The notes under the pieces: model-generated
Databases searched by the model: none
Told to the model about the DNA's origin: nothing
The model's input: only the letters and a program-made list of their open reading frames with translations
Part shown: positions 50,102-59,097 of the stretch, piece by piece
How the letters are laid out: each line of letters begins with the position of its first letter
Numbering within the stretch: position 1 is the stretch's first letter
Position numbers and translations under genes: made by a program
Assembly (NCBI RefSeq): GCF_900100495.1
Contig: NZ_FNCT01000004.1
Location: 124,001 to 188,000 of the forward strand
Direction of reading: 5' to 3'
Source: Pseudomonas benzenivorans
GTDB taxonomy: Bacteria; Pseudomonadota; Gammaproteobacteria; Pseudomonadales; Pseudomonadaceae
Length of the DNA: 64,000 nucleotides

Positions 50102-50641
50102 ATGGCCCTGCCGTCCACCACCTACAAGATCGACCTGAACCTCACCGATATCGATCGCAGCATCTACGAAAGCCTGCGTTTCACCGTCGCCCGCCATCCC
50201 TCGGAGACCGAGGAGCGCCTGGCCGCGCGGTTGATCGCCTACGCGCTGTTCTACCACGAGCAGCTGGCCTTCGGCCGCGGCCTGTCGGACGTCGATGAGC
50301 CGGCGCTGTGGGAGAAGAGCCTGGACGACCGCGTGCTGCACTGGATCGAAGTCGGCCAGCCGGACAGCGAGCGCATCACCTGGTGCTCGCGGCGTACCGA
50401 GAAATTCAGCCTGGTGGCCTACGGCAACCTGCGCGTCTGGCAGACCAAGGTGCTCGACCCGGTGCGCAGCCTGAAGAACATCAATGTGGTGGCGCTGGGG
50501 CAGGAAGCCCTGGCCGACCTGGCCCAGGACCTGCCGCGGGCGCTGAGCTGGAGCGTGATGATCAGCGACGGCGAGCTGTTCGTCACCGACGAGCGCGGCC
50601 AGCATGAAGTGCCCCTGGAGTGGCTGGTCGGCCAGCGCTGA
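50102..50641 (+). CDS. YaeQ family protein
   Basis: A 179-residue member of the YaeQ family (A-L-P-S-T-T-Y-K-I-D-L-N-L-T-D, then R-H-P-S-E-T-E-E-R and F-G-R-G-L-S). YaeQ has a nuclease-like (PD-(D/E)XK-type) fold; its function is not settled, although E. coli YaeQ was first linked to RfaH suppression. It is followed by two intergenic repeat elements and recJ. Confidence 0.9.
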   Translation: MALPSTTYKIDLNLTDIDRSIYESLRFTVARHPSETEERLAARLIAYALFYHEQLAFGRGLSDVDEPALWEKSLDDRVLHWIEVGQPDSERITWCSRRTEKFSLVAYGNLRVWQTKVLDPVRSLKNINVVALGQEALADLAQDLPRALSWSVMISDGELFVTDERGQHEVPLEWLVGQR

Positions 50642-50658
50642 TCCGTCGAGCAGAGCGG

Positions 50659-50803
50659 TAGCAGACCGTTGAAAAACGTAGGCGAGGCAGCCGAGGCGAG
50701 GCAAAAACAGGCGAAGAAGCGGAGTTTACGAGCTGTAAATGAGCATTCTGAGCCTTTTTTTAACGACGCATCGGCAACGCAGTAGTTTTTCAACGGCCTG
50801 CTA
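50659..50803. repeat. Intergenic inverted-terminus element, copy B (145 bp)
   Basis: Ends TAGCAGACCGTTGAAAAAC (50659-50677) and the reverse complement of 50785-50803 agree at 18 of 19 bases. The core agtttacgagctgtaaatga is nearly identical to that of the element at 5620-5818, while the terminal repeats are different in sequence. Located between the YaeQ gene and recJ. Confidence 0.8.
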
Positions 50804-50854
50804 GGGCGGGTACAACCCGCCAAGCATGGAACCCGGCGGGTTGCACCCGCCCTA
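50802..50854. repeat. Inverted repeat, TAGGGCGGGTACAACCCGCC type
   Basis: TAGGGCGGGTACAACCCGCC (50802-50821) faces GGCGGGTTGCACCCGCCCTA (50835-50854); the arms pair at 19 of 20 positions. It directly abuts element B and ends 16 bases before the recJ start, so it lies in the recJ leader. Confidence 0.75.
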
Positions 50855-50870
50855 CACGACAAGAATGATC

Positions 50871-52586
50871 ATGCGTATCGAACCCCGTCCGCTACCCGAA
50901 ACCCTGCCCGACCTGGGTAACCTGCCACCGTTGCTGACCCGCCTGTATGCCGCCCGTGGCGTGCAGTCGGCGGCCGAACTGGACAAGGGCCTGGCGCGGC
51001 TGCTGCCCTACCAGCAGTTGAAGGGCATCGAGGCGGCCGTCGCGCTGCTGGTGCAGGCCCTGGAGCAGGGCCAGCGCCTGCTGATCGTCGGCGACTTCGA
51101 TGCCGACGGCGCCACCGCCAGTTCGGTCGGCGTGCTCGGCCTGCGCCTGCTCGGCGCGGCGCAGGTCGATTACCTGGTGCCGAATCGTTTCGAGTACGGC
51201 TACGGCCTGACCCCGGAAATCGTCGCGGTGGCGCTGCAGCGCCAGCCGCAGCTGCTGATCACCGTGGACAACGGCATCTCCAGCGTCGAGGGGGTGGCGG
51301 CGGCCAAGGCGGCCGGGCTGACCGTGCTGGTCACCGACCACCATTTGCCGGGGCCGGAGCTGCCGGCCGCCGATGCCATCGTCAACCCCAACCAGCCGGG
51401 CTGCGAGTTCCCCAGCAAGGCGCTGGCCGGGGTCGGCGTGATGTTCTATGTGCTGCTGGCGCTGCGCGCGCGCCTGCGCGAGCTGGGCTGGTTCGCCCGG
51501 CGCCAGCTGGCCGAACCGAACCTGGCCGAGCTGCTCGACCTGGTGGCCCTCGGCAGCGTCGCCGACGTGGTGCCGCTGGACGCCAACAACCGCATCCTGG
51601 TGCATCAGGGCCTGGCGCGGATCCGCGCCGGCCGGGCGCGCCCGGGGCTGCGGGCGATCCTCGAAGTGGCCGGGCGGCAACCAGGGCGCATCACTGCCAC
51701 CGACCTCGGTTTCATCCTCGGCCCGCGGCTGAATGCTGCCGGCCGCCTGGACGACATGAGCCTGGGCATCGAATGCCTGCTCTGCGATGACCAGGCCCTG
51801 GCAGTCGACATGGCCCAGCAACTGGATCAGCTCAACCAGGACCGCAAGGCCATCGAGCAGGGCATGCAGCGCGAAGCCCTGGCCCAGCTCAAGGACTTGG
51901 CGGTCGAGGACCTGCCGTTCGGCCTGTGCCTGTTCGAACCGGACTGGCACCAGGGGGTGATCGGCATCCTCGCCTCGCGCCTGAAGGAGCGCTATCACCG
52001 CCCGACCATCGCCTTCGCCGATGCCGGCGAGGGCGTGCTCAAGGGCTCGGCGCGTTCGGTGCCGGGCTTGCATATCCGCGATGCACTGGATGCGGTGGCG
52101 GCCAAGCACCCGGGGCTGATCAGCAAGTTCGGCGGGCATGCCATGGCCGCCGGCCTGTCCCTGCCGCAGGAGCACTTCAGCGCCTTCGCCGCGGCGTTCG
52201 ACGCCGAGGTGCGCCGCCAACTGGGCGAGGACGACCTGACCGGACGCCTGCTCTCCGACGGCAGCCTGTCGGTCGAGGAGTTCCACCTGCCGCTGGCCAA
52301 GGAACTGCGCAATGCCGGGCCCTGGGGCCAGCACTTTCCCGAACCGCTGTTCCATGGGCTGTTCCAGGTGGTGCAGCAGCGCCTGGTCGGCGACAAGCAC
52401 CTCAAGCTGGTGCTGAAGACCGAATGCGGCGGGCAGACCCTGGACGGCATCGCCTTCAACATCGACCGCGAGCAGTGGCCCAACCCGACGGTGCGCTGGG
52501 TCGAGCTGGCCTTCAAGCTGGATGTCAACGAGTACCGCGGCCAGGAAAGCGTGCAGCTGATGGTGGCGCACCTCGCCGCCCGCTGA
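50871..52586 (+). CDS. recJ: Single-stranded-DNA-specific exonuclease RecJ
   Basis: A 5'-3' ssDNA exonuclease for RecF-pathway recombination and mismatch repair. The 571 residues have the DHH motifs G-D-F-D-A-D-G-A-T-A-S, V-D-N-G-I-S and V-T-D-H-H-L-P-G, then DHHA1 with G-G-H-A-M-A-A-G, and a C-terminal OB domain. The ATG at 50871 gives MRIEPRPLPETLP; ATG at 50865 adds two residues. The frame further upstream runs through repeat sequence and is rejected. Confidence 0.96.
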   Translation: MRIEPRPLPETLPDLGNLPPLLTRLYAARGVQSAAELDKGLARLLPYQQLKGIEAAVALLVQALEQGQRLLIVGDFDADGATASSVGVLGLRLLGAAQVDYLVPNRFEYGYGLTPEIVAVALQRQPQLLITVDNGISSVEGVAAAKAAGLTVLVTDHHLPGPELPAADAIVNPNQPGCEFPSKALAGVGVMFYVLLALRARLRELGWFARRQLAEPNLAELLDLVALGSVADVVPLDANNRILVHQGLARIRAGRARPGLRAILEVAGRQPGRITATDLGFILGPRLNAAGRLDDMSLGIECLLCDDQALAVDMAQQLDQLNQDRKAIEQGMQREALAQLKDLAVEDLPFGLCLFEPDWHQGVIGILASRLKERYHRPTIAFADAGEGVLKGSARSVPGLHIRDALDAVAAKHPGLISKFGGHAMAAGLSLPQEHFSAFAAAFDAEVRRQLGEDDLTGRLLSDGSLSVEEFHLPLAKELRNAGPWGQHFPEPLFHGLFQVVQQRLVGDKHLKLVLKTECGGQTLDGIAFNIDREQWPNPTVRWVELAFKLDVNEYRGQESVQLMVAHLAAR

Positions 52587-52622
52587 AGTGCGCCGCCGGC
52601 ATCGACCGGCGGCGCGGCAGCG

Positions 52623-53099
52623 TTACCAGCCGAGCTGCTTGTTGAAGCCGAGGGCGTCGTAGTAGTCGCCCTGGTAGGCGATCTTGCCGTCCTTGATGCG
52701 GATGAAGCTGACCCCTTCGAACTTCAGCGGCTTGTTGGTGGCCGGGGTTTCCGCGCTCCAGGCGCCGCTGTTGGTGCCGCTGAAGACCCATTGGAAGGCG
52801 ATGCCGCCTTCGCCGACGATCGGTTCGCTGGTCATCTTCCAGGTCAGATCCGGCACCGCGGTGATGAACACCTTGATCACGTTGTCGCGGGCCGCGGCCT
52901 TGCCGTTCTGCGGGGTGCCGACGGTGGCGTCGAAGTACACCGCGTCCTCGGCCAGGAACGTCGCGGCCTGCTCGGCGTCGTGGGCGTTCCAGGCGGCCAT
53001 GTAGCCGTCGACTATGGCCTTGGCGTCGTCCGCCGCCTGAACCAGCCCGGCGAGCGTGCCGAGGGCGATGAAAGCGATGCTGCGCAGTGCGGTTTTCAT
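52623..53099 (-). CDS. Exported SnoaL/NTF2-like protein
   Basis: A 158-residue protein with a signal peptide (MKTALRSIAFIALGTLAGLVQA) and an NTF2-fold domain typical of SnoaL/ester-cyclase-like families (V-D-G-Y-M-A-A-W-N-A-H-D-A-E-Q-A-A-T-F, F-D-A-T-V-G-T-P). Substrate and role are unknown; an exported NTF2-like protein may be a lipid or small-molecule binder. TGGAGC precedes the ATG at 53099. Confidence 0.82.
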   Translation of the reverse strand: MKTALRSIAFIALGTLAGLVQAADDAKAIVDGYMAAWNAHDAEQAATFLAEDAVYFDATVGTPQNGKAAARDNVIKVFITAVPDLTWKMTSEPIVGEGGIAFQWVFSGTNSGAWSAETPATNKPLKFEGVSFIRIKDGKIAYQGDYYDALGFNKQLGW

Positions 53100-53126
53100 T
53101 GTCAGTGCTCCAGTTGGGGGGATGTT

Positions 53127-53191
53127 CGTAGGGTGCGCCGTGCGCACCGGCGAGCTCGCGCAAGCCTGTGGTGCGCGCGGCGCACCCTACG
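53127..53191. repeat. Inverted repeat, CGTAGGGTGCGCCGTGCGCACC type
   Basis: cgtagggtgcgccgtgcgca at 53127-53146 faces gcgcgcggcgcaccctacg at 53173-53191; the outer 15 bases pair nearly perfectly. A lone arm of the same family lies at 25471-25490. Confidence 0.75.
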
Positions 53192-53239
53192 GGTCGGCTC
53201 CTGGGTGGATGTCGCGCGATCCACCCAGCGTAGATGCCG

Positions 53240-54664
53240 TTAGTGCTTGAACATCACATGGCGCACGGCGGTGTAATCCTCCAGGCCATACATCGACAGG
53301 TCCTTGCCGTAGCCGGAGAGCTTCAGGCCGCCGTGGGGCATTTCGCTGACCAGCATGAAGTGCGTGTTGACCCAGGTGCAGCCGTACTGCAGGCGCGCGG
53401 CGAGGCGGTGGGCGCGGCCGACGTCGCCGGTCCACACCGAGGAGGCCAGGCCGTAGTCGGAGTCGTTGGCCCAGGCCAGCGCCTGCGCCTCGTCGTCGAA
53501 CGGGGTGACCGAAACCACCGGGCCGAACACTTCGCGGCGGACGATCTCGTCGTCCTGGCGGGCACCGGCGAGCACGGTGGGCTGGTAGAAGAATCCCGGG
53601 CCGGCGACCGCCTTGCCGCCGGTCACCACCTCGATATGCGCCTGCGCGGCGGCGCGCTCGACGAAGCCACTGGCGCGGGTGCGGTGCTCGGCGCTGATCA
53701 ACGGACCGAGTTCGGTGCTCGGGTCGCCCTGCAGGCCGTACTTGAGGCTGCCGACTGCGGCGCCCAGCTCGGCGACGAATTTCTCGTAGATGCCTTTCTG
53801 CGCATAGATGCGGCAGGCCGCGGTGCAGTCTTGCCCTGCGTTGTAGAAGCCGAAGGTGCGGATGCCTTCCACCGCGGCGGCGATGTCGGCGTCGTCGAAG
53901 ATCAGCACCGGCGCCTTGCCGCCCAGTTCCATGTGCAGGCGCTTCACCGAAGTAGCGCTGCTGGCGATGATGCTCGAGCCGGTGGCCACCGAGCCGGTCA
54001 GCGACACCATGCGCACCTGCGGGTGGCTCACCAGCGGGCTGCCGACGCTGGCGCCGCGGCCGAAGACGATATTGACCACCCCGGCGGGGAACAGCTCGGC
54101 GAGGAACTCGGCGAGCTTCAGCGCGGTCAGCGGGGTCTGCTCGGAGGGCTTGAGCACCACGGTATTGCCGGCGGCCAGGGCCGGGGCGAGCTTCCAGGCG
54201 GCCATCATCAGCGGGTAGTTCCACGGCGCGATGGAGGCCACCACCCCGATCGGGTCGCGGCGGATCATCGAGGTGTGGCCCGCCAGGTACTCGCCGGCGG
54301 CACTGCCGCTCAGGCAGCGGCTGGCGCCGGCGAAGAAGCGGAACACATCGGCGATCGCCGGGATCTCGTCGTTCAGCGCCGCGGCATAGGGTTTGCCGCA
54401 GTTGTCCGACTCCAGCTTGGCCAGCTCCTCGGCGTGCGCCTCGATCTTGTCGGCCAGGCGCAGCAGCAACAGCGCGCGATCCTTCGGCGCGGTCTGCGAC
54501 CAGCCGGCGAAGGCCGCGGCCGCCGCGCGCACGGCGGCGTCCACCTGCTCGGCGCTGGCCTCGTTGAGATGCAGCAGCGGGGAGCCGAGGGCCGGGTCGA
54601 GGACCGCCAGGTTGGCGCCTTCGCCGGAAACCAGTCGGCCATTGATCAGCAGTTTGCCTTGCAT
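53240..54664 (-). CDS. patD: Gamma-aminobutyraldehyde dehydrogenase (PatD/YdcW-type)
   Basis: Oxidises 4-aminobutanal (1-pyrroline) to GABA in putrescine breakdown. The 474 residues, equal to E. coli YdcW/PatD in length, have the general ALDH motifs: F-G-P-V-V-S-V, catalytic Glu in M-E-L-G-G-K-A-P and Cys in [10 protein letters not shown]. It is last in a minus-strand set with ABC transporter genes in the ydcSTUV order, which supports the substrate. A paralogue with the same active-site string lies at 59098-60564. Confidence 0.88.
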   Translation of the reverse strand: MQGKLLINGRLVSGEGANLAVLDPALGSPLLHLNEASAEQVDAAVRAAAAAFAGWSQTAPKDRALLLLRLADKIEAHAEELAKLESDNCGKPYAAALNDEIPAIADVFRFFAGASRCLSGSAAGEYLAGHTSMIRRDPIGVVASIAPWNYPLMMAAWKLAPALAAGNTVVLKPSEQTPLTALKLAEFLAELFPAGVVNIVFGRGASVGSPLVSHPQVRMVSLTGSVATGSSIIASSATSVKRLHMELGGKAPVLIFDDADIAAAVEGIRTFGFYNAGQDCTAACRIYAQKGIYEKFVAELGAAVGSLKYGLQGDPSTELGPLISAEHRTRASGFVERAAAQAHIEVVTGGKAVAGPGFFYQPTVLAGARQDDEIVRREVFGPVVSVTPFDDEAQALAWANDSDYGLASSVWTGDVGRAHRLAARLQYGCTWVNTHFMLVSEMPHGGLKLSGYGKDLSMYGLEDYTAVRHVMFKH

Positions 54665-54736
54665 TGCGAAATCCTCCGGGGTTGCTACGAATCCTGTTGT
54701 TTAAGCCCCTCTCCCCTTGGGAGAGGGCGTACCTGG

Positions 54737-55561
54737 TTACTTGCCGCCGCTGCCGGCGATGCTCTCGCCCCCCTTGGTCAGGTAATAGGCGCCGAGGATC
54801 GGCAGCATGGTCGCCAGCATCACCAGCATCGCCACCACGTTGGTCACCGGCACGTCGCGCGGCCGGCTCAACTGGTTGAGCAGCCACAGCGGCAGGGTGC
54901 GTTCGTGGCCGGCGGTGAAGGTGGTGACGATGATCTCGTCGAAGGACAGGGCGAAGGCCAGCATGCCGCCGGCCAGCAGGGCCGAGCCGAGGTTCGGCAG
55001 GATGATGTAGCGGAAGGTCTGCCAGCCGTCGGCGCCGAGGTCCATCGAGGCTTCGATCAGGCTGTAGGAGGTGCGCCGGAAGCGCGCGATGACGTTGTTG
55101 TAGACGATCACCACGCAGAAGGTCGCGTGGCCGACGATGATGGTGAACATCCCCGGCTCGATGCCCAGGGTCTTGAACGCCGAGAGCAGGGCGATGCCGG
55201 TGACGATGCCGGGCAGGGCGATCGGCAGGATCAGCATCAGCGAGATGCCTTCCTTGCCGAAGAAGTCGCGGCGGTACAGCGCGGCGGCGGCCAGGGTGCC
55301 GAGGAACAGGGCGATCAGGGTGGCGACGCAGGCGATCTGCAGCGACAGCTCGATCGACTCGAGCACATCGGCGCGGGCGAAGGCCACGCTGAACCAGCGC
55401 AGGGTGAAGCCCTGCGGCGGGAAGCTGAAGGCCGCGTCTTCGGTATTGAAGGCGTAGAGGAAGATGATCAGGATCGGGAAGTGGAGGAACAGCAAACCCG
55501 CCCAGGCGGCCAGCTTCAGGCCCCAGGAGGCCCGTCCTTGCGCTGAAGAATCAGAGTGCAT
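54737..55561 (-). CDS. ydcV: ABC transporter permease, spermidine/putrescine type (YdcV/PotC-like)
   Basis: A 274-residue inner-membrane permease with about six helices and the permease EAA loop ([20 protein letters not shown]). It pairs with the upstream permease, whose stop it overlaps by 11 bases. Located directly before patD, as in the E. coli ydcSTUV-patD operon. The exact substrate is inferred to be a polyamine. Confidence 0.9.
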   Translation of the reverse strand: MHSDSSAQGRASWGLKLAAWAGLLFLHFPILIIFLYAFNTEDAAFSFPPQGFTLRWFSVAFARADVLESIELSLQIACVATLIALFLGTLAAAALYRRDFFGKEGISLMLILPIALPGIVTGIALLSAFKTLGIEPGMFTIIVGHATFCVVIVYNNVIARFRRTSYSLIEASMDLGADGWQTFRYIILPNLGSALLAGGMLAFALSFDEIIVTTFTAGHERTLPLWLLNQLSRPRDVPVTNVVAMLVMLATMLPILGAYYLTKGGESIAGSGGK

Positions 55562-56501
55562 CGAAGGCCCCCAGACGTTTGACGATGGCCAGGTAGATGG
55601 CGATCAGCACGATCGGCACCAGGGTGAAGGCGGCGGCCATCGGCATGTTGCCGATCGCCCCCTGCTGCACGTAGACCATGCTGCCGATGAAGAAGCCGGG
55701 CGGGCCGACCAGCTGCGGCACGATGAAGTCGCCCAGGGTCAGCGAGAAGGTGAAGATCGAGCCGGCGGCGATGCCCGGGACCGACAGCGGCAGGATCACC
55801 TGCACGAAGGTCTGCCAGGGCCGCGCGCCGAGGTCGGCCGAGGCCTGCAGCAGCGAGGGCGGCAGGCGCTCGAGGGCGGCCTGGATCGGCAGGATCATGA
55901 ACGGCAGCCAGATGTAGACGAACACCAGGAAGCGCCCCAGGTGCGAGGTCGACAGGGTGCTGCCGCCGACCCCCGGGATGTCCAGGATGAGCTGCAGCGC
56001 GGGGGCCAGGCCGAACTGCTCGACGAACCATTGCGCCACGCCGCCCTTGGCCAGCAGCAGGGTCCAGGCGTAGGCCTTGACGATGTAGCTGGCCCACATC
56101 GGCAGCATCACCGCGATGTAGAAGAACGCCTTGGTCTTGCCCGTGGTGTAGCGCGCCATGTAGTAGGCGATGGGGAAGGCCAGGACGGCGCTGGCCAGCG
56201 ACACCGCCACCGCCATGCCCAGGGTGCGCAGGATGATGTCGTAGTTGGCCGGGTGGAACAGCGCCACCAGGTTGGCCAGGGTCAGCTGCGGCGTCACTGT
56301 CATGCTGAAGTCGTCGAAGGTGTACAGGCCCTGCCAGAGCAGGGTCAGCAGCGAGCCGAAATAGATCGCGCCGAACCACAGCAGCGGCGGTACCAGCAGC
56401 AGCGCCAGGTACAGGTTCGGTTTGCGGTACAGCAGGTTGGACAGGCGGTGCAGCGGGCCATGGCCGGGCGGCGGTGCCTGGGTCTTCAGCGACAGCTCCA
56501 T
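55551..56501 (-). CDS. ydcU: ABC transporter permease, spermidine/putrescine type (YdcU/PotB-like)
   Basis: A 316-residue permease: cytoplasmic N-terminus, six helices, and the EAA loop [20 protein letters not shown]. The start is one base after the stop of the ATPase gene and its end overlaps ydcV, so the two permeases are made together. Confidence 0.9.
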   Translation of the reverse strand: MELSLKTQAPPPGHGPLHRLSNLLYRKPNLYLALLLVPPLLWFGAIYFGSLLTLLWQGLYTFDDFSMTVTPQLTLANLVALFHPANYDIILRTLGMAVAVSLASAVLAFPIAYYMARYTTGKTKAFFYIAVMLPMWASYIVKAYAWTLLLAKGGVAQWFVEQFGLAPALQLILDIPGVGGSTLSTSHLGRFLVFVYIWLPFMILPIQAALERLPPSLLQASADLGARPWQTFVQVILPLSVPGIAAGSIFTFSLTLGDFIVPQLVGPPGFFIGSMVYVQQGAIGNMPMAAAFTLVPIVLIAIYLAIVKRLGAFDAL

Positions 56502-56502
56502 C

Positions 56503-57564
56503 TCACTGGCCCCCGCCCGCCGCGACGTCCTGCAGCGCGATCATCGCCGCGCGCGCCCAGCGTGCGGTGACCTGCTGGCCGGGTTGGTAGGCCGGCGTGC
56601 TGGCCTGCCACTGATCGTTGGCCTGGCTGATGCTGAGGCTCTGGCCGTTCGCCAGTTGGACCTCGTAGCGGGTGGCCGCGCCCTGGTACTGGATGTCGTG
56701 CAGCAGACCGCTGACCTGCACCTCGCCGCTGGCGGCCTGGCCGGGGCTGTCCAGCAGGCGGCTTTCTACCAAGCGGATATGTTCCGGGCGGATGGAGAAC
56801 GGCAGGGCATTGCCGGTCAGCTGTTCGGCCAGCTCGCCGCGCAGCACGTTGGAGGTGCCGACGAATTCGGCGACGAAGGTGGTCGCCGGTTTCATGTAGA
56901 GGTTGCGCGGGGTGTCGACCTGCTCGATGCGGCCCTTGTTGAACACCGCCACCCGGTCGGACATCGACAGCGCCTCGGTCTGGTCGTGGGTGACGAAGAT
57001 GAAGGTGATGCCGAGCTGGCGCTGCAGCTTCTTCAGTTCGCCCTGCATCTGCTCGCGCAGCTTGAGGTCGAGGGCGCCGAGCGGCTCATCCAGCAGCAAT
57101 ACCCGTGGCCGGTTGACCAGCGCGCGGGCCAGGGCCACGCGCTGGCGCTGGCCGCCGGAGAGCTGCGCCGGCTTGCGTGCGCCATAGCCGCCGAGGGCGA
57201 CCAGGGCCAGGGCCTCCTCGGCGCGGGCATGCCGTTCGCTCTTGCCCACGCCCTTGACCTTGAGGCCATAGGCGACGTTGTCCAGCACGTTCATGTGCGG
57301 GAACAGGGCGTAGTCCTGGAACACCGTGTTGACGTCGCGCTGGTAGGGCGCCAGACCCACGGCCTCCTGGCCGTGGATGCGGATGCTGCCGGCGCTGGGT
57401 TGCTCGAATCCGGCGATCAGCCGCAGGCAGGTGGTCTTGCCCGAGCCCGAGGGGCCGAGCATGGAGAAGAACTCGCCGTCCTGGATGTCGATGGACACCC
57501 GGTCGACGGCCTTGACCTCGCCGAACACGCGGGACACACCGGTAAACTGCACTGCAAGGGTCAT
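56503..57564 (-). CDS. ydcT: ABC transporter ATP-binding protein (YdcT/PotA-like)
   Basis: A 353-residue ATPase: Walker A G-P-S-G-S-G-K-T-T, Q-loop, signature L-S-G-G-Q-R-Q-R-V-A-L-A, Walker B V-L-L-L-D-E-P, and a C-terminal TOBE-like domain from about 280. The start MTLAVQFTGVSRVFGEV at 57564 is chosen from the family N-terminus. The 280-base stretch before it, up to the binding-protein gene, contains a REP pair and no gene. Confidence 0.92.
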   Translation of the reverse strand: MTLAVQFTGVSRVFGEVKAVDRVSIDIQDGEFFSMLGPSGSGKTTCLRLIAGFEQPSAGSIRIHGQEAVGLAPYQRDVNTVFQDYALFPHMNVLDNVAYGLKVKGVGKSERHARAEEALALVALGGYGARKPAQLSGGQRQRVALARALVNRPRVLLLDEPLGALDLKLREQMQGELKKLQRQLGITFIFVTHDQTEALSMSDRVAVFNKGRIEQVDTPRNLYMKPATTFVAEFVGTSNVLRGELAEQLTGNALPFSIRPEHIRLVESRLLDSPGQAASGEVQVSGLLHDIQYQGAATRYEVQLANGQSLSISQANDQWQASTPAYQPGQQVTARWARAAMIALQDVAAGGGQ

Positions 57565-57719
57565 TTCAAACGCTCCAGGATGAAAGCCATCCGCCGCCGA
57601 CCCTCTCCAGGGTTTGCCGACACGAGGCAAGGGCGCCGGCGGTGGATGTACAACAGTGAAAACTGTGGATTCGCAGCGTGCGTCGGATTGCGCCGCTCGA
57701 CGCTCATCGCCAGGGGGCT

Positions 57720-57790
57720 GTAGGAGCCAGCTTGCTGGCGATGCTTTTGACCCGCCCGCTAGAGCGGATCGCCAGCCAGCTGGCTCCTCC
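57720..57790. repeat. REP-type inverted pair
   Basis: GTAGGAGCCAGCTTGCTGGC, extending to CGAT (57720-57742), faces gatcgccagccagctggctcct (57767-57788); the arms match at about 19 of 21 bases. Each arm also folds on itself (GCCAGC-tt-GCTGGC). This is a Pseudomonas REP sequence between the binding-protein and ATPase genes, where it could reduce downstream expression relative to the binding protein. Confidence 0.8.
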
Positions 57791-57844
57791 AGGTGAGGGC
57801 GGGGGTCTGCTACCGCGAGCGTCCGCGCCTCACCCGATCAGCGG

Positions 57845-58996
57845 TTAGCGCCCACCCATAATGGCGATGTAGTCCTGGGTCCAGCGGCTGTAGGGCACGT
57901 ACTTGCCGCCCTCGGCCTGCGGGGTCTTCCAGAAGGCGATCTTCTCGAAGTTGTCGAAACCGTTGGTCTTGCAGCCCTCGGCGCCGAGCAGTTGGTTGCC
58001 CTGGCAGGCGGCCGGCACCGCCGGCACCGAGCCGAACCAGGCGGCCAGGTCTCCCTGCACCTTGGCTTCCAGCGACCAGTTCATCCACTTGTAGGCGCAG
58101 TTCGGGTGCTTGGCCTCGGCATGCAGCATGGTGGTGTCGGCCCATCCGGTGGCGCCTTCGGCCGGCACCACCGAGGCGATCGGCTGCTTCTCCAGTTGCA
58201 GGGCATTGACCTGGTACGGCCAGGACCCCGAGGCCACCACTCCTTCGTTCTTGAAGTCGCTCATCTGCACGGTGGCGTCGTGCCAGTAGCGGTGGATCAG
58301 CCGCTGCTGGGCGCGCAGCACCTCGAGCACGGCGGCGTACTGGGCCTCGTTGAGCAGGTAGGGGTCGTCGATGCCCAGTTCCGGCTTGGTGGCCTTCAGG
58401 TAGAGGGCGGCGTCGGCGAGGTAGATCGGGCCGTCATAGGCCTGCACGCGGCCCTTGTTGCTCTTGCCGTCGGGCAGGGTCTGCTCTTCGAACACCAGCT
58501 TCCAGCTGGTCGGCGCCTGCTTGAACACTTCGGTGTTGTACATCAGCACGTTCGGACCCCACTGGTAGGGCGTGCCGTAGTGTTGGCCGTCGACGGTGTG
58601 CCAGGGCGCGTTCTTGAGGCGCTCGTCGACGTTCTTCCAGTTGTCGATCAGGTCGATATTGACCGGTTGCACGCGCTTGCCGGCGACCAGGCGCAGCGAG
58701 GCGTCGCCGGAGGCGGTGACCAGGTCGTAGCCGCCCTTGGTCATCAGGCTGACCATTTCGTCCGAAGTGGCGGCGGTCTTGACGTTGACCATGCAGCCGC
58801 TGGCCTTCTCGAACTGGCTCACCCAGTCGTAGTTCTTGTCGGTCTCGCCGCGCTCGATGTAGCCGGGCCAGGCGACGATATCCAGGCGGCCTTCGCCGTC
58901 GCCGACCGCCTTCAGCATCTCGGCGGCCTGCAGGCTGGCGCTGGCCAGCAGTGCGCCGGTCAGCGCACTCAATAGAGCGGTTTTTTGCACGAACAT
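57845..58996 (-). CDS. ydcS: ABC transporter substrate-binding protein (YdcS-like)
   Basis: A 383-residue periplasmic binding protein (E. coli YdcS is 381). It has a signal peptide (MFVQKTALLSALTGALLASASLQA), then G-E-G-R-L-D-I-V-A-W-P-G-Y-I-E-R-G and G-G-Y-D-L-V-T-A-S-G-D-A-S-L-R, features of the spermidine/putrescine family. No lipobox, so it is free in the periplasm. GAGGGAAA precedes the ATG. It lies 101 bases downstream of the second dehydrogenase gene, same strand. Confidence 0.92.
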   Translation of the reverse strand: MFVQKTALLSALTGALLASASLQAAEMLKAVGDGEGRLDIVAWPGYIERGETDKNYDWVSQFEKASGCMVNVKTAATSDEMVSLMTKGGYDLVTASGDASLRLVAGKRVQPVNIDLIDNWKNVDERLKNAPWHTVDGQHYGTPYQWGPNVLMYNTEVFKQAPTSWKLVFEEQTLPDGKSNKGRVQAYDGPIYLADAALYLKATKPELGIDDPYLLNEAQYAAVLEVLRAQQRLIHRYWHDATVQMSDFKNEGVVASGSWPYQVNALQLEKQPIASVVPAEGATGWADTTMLHAEAKHPNCAYKWMNWSLEAKVQGDLAAWFGSVPAVPAACQGNQLLGAEGCKTNGFDNFEKIAFWKTPQAEGGKYVPYSRWTQDYIAIMGGR

Positions 58997-59097
58997 TGGG
59001 TTTCCCTCTTCGCTATTGTTGGGGCGGGGCAGTTGAACGTCGTGTTGCTCGGCCCTTGCCGGGCTGTTTTCTTGGCGCTTCTCGGTGATCGTGCTGG

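Noticed and set aside
53234-55546. A 770-codon open frame on the plus strand opposite patD and ydcV
   Set aside because: It mirrors two intact genes; its composition (Ala, Gly, Asp, His, Gln-rich) is typical of shadow frames in this genome.
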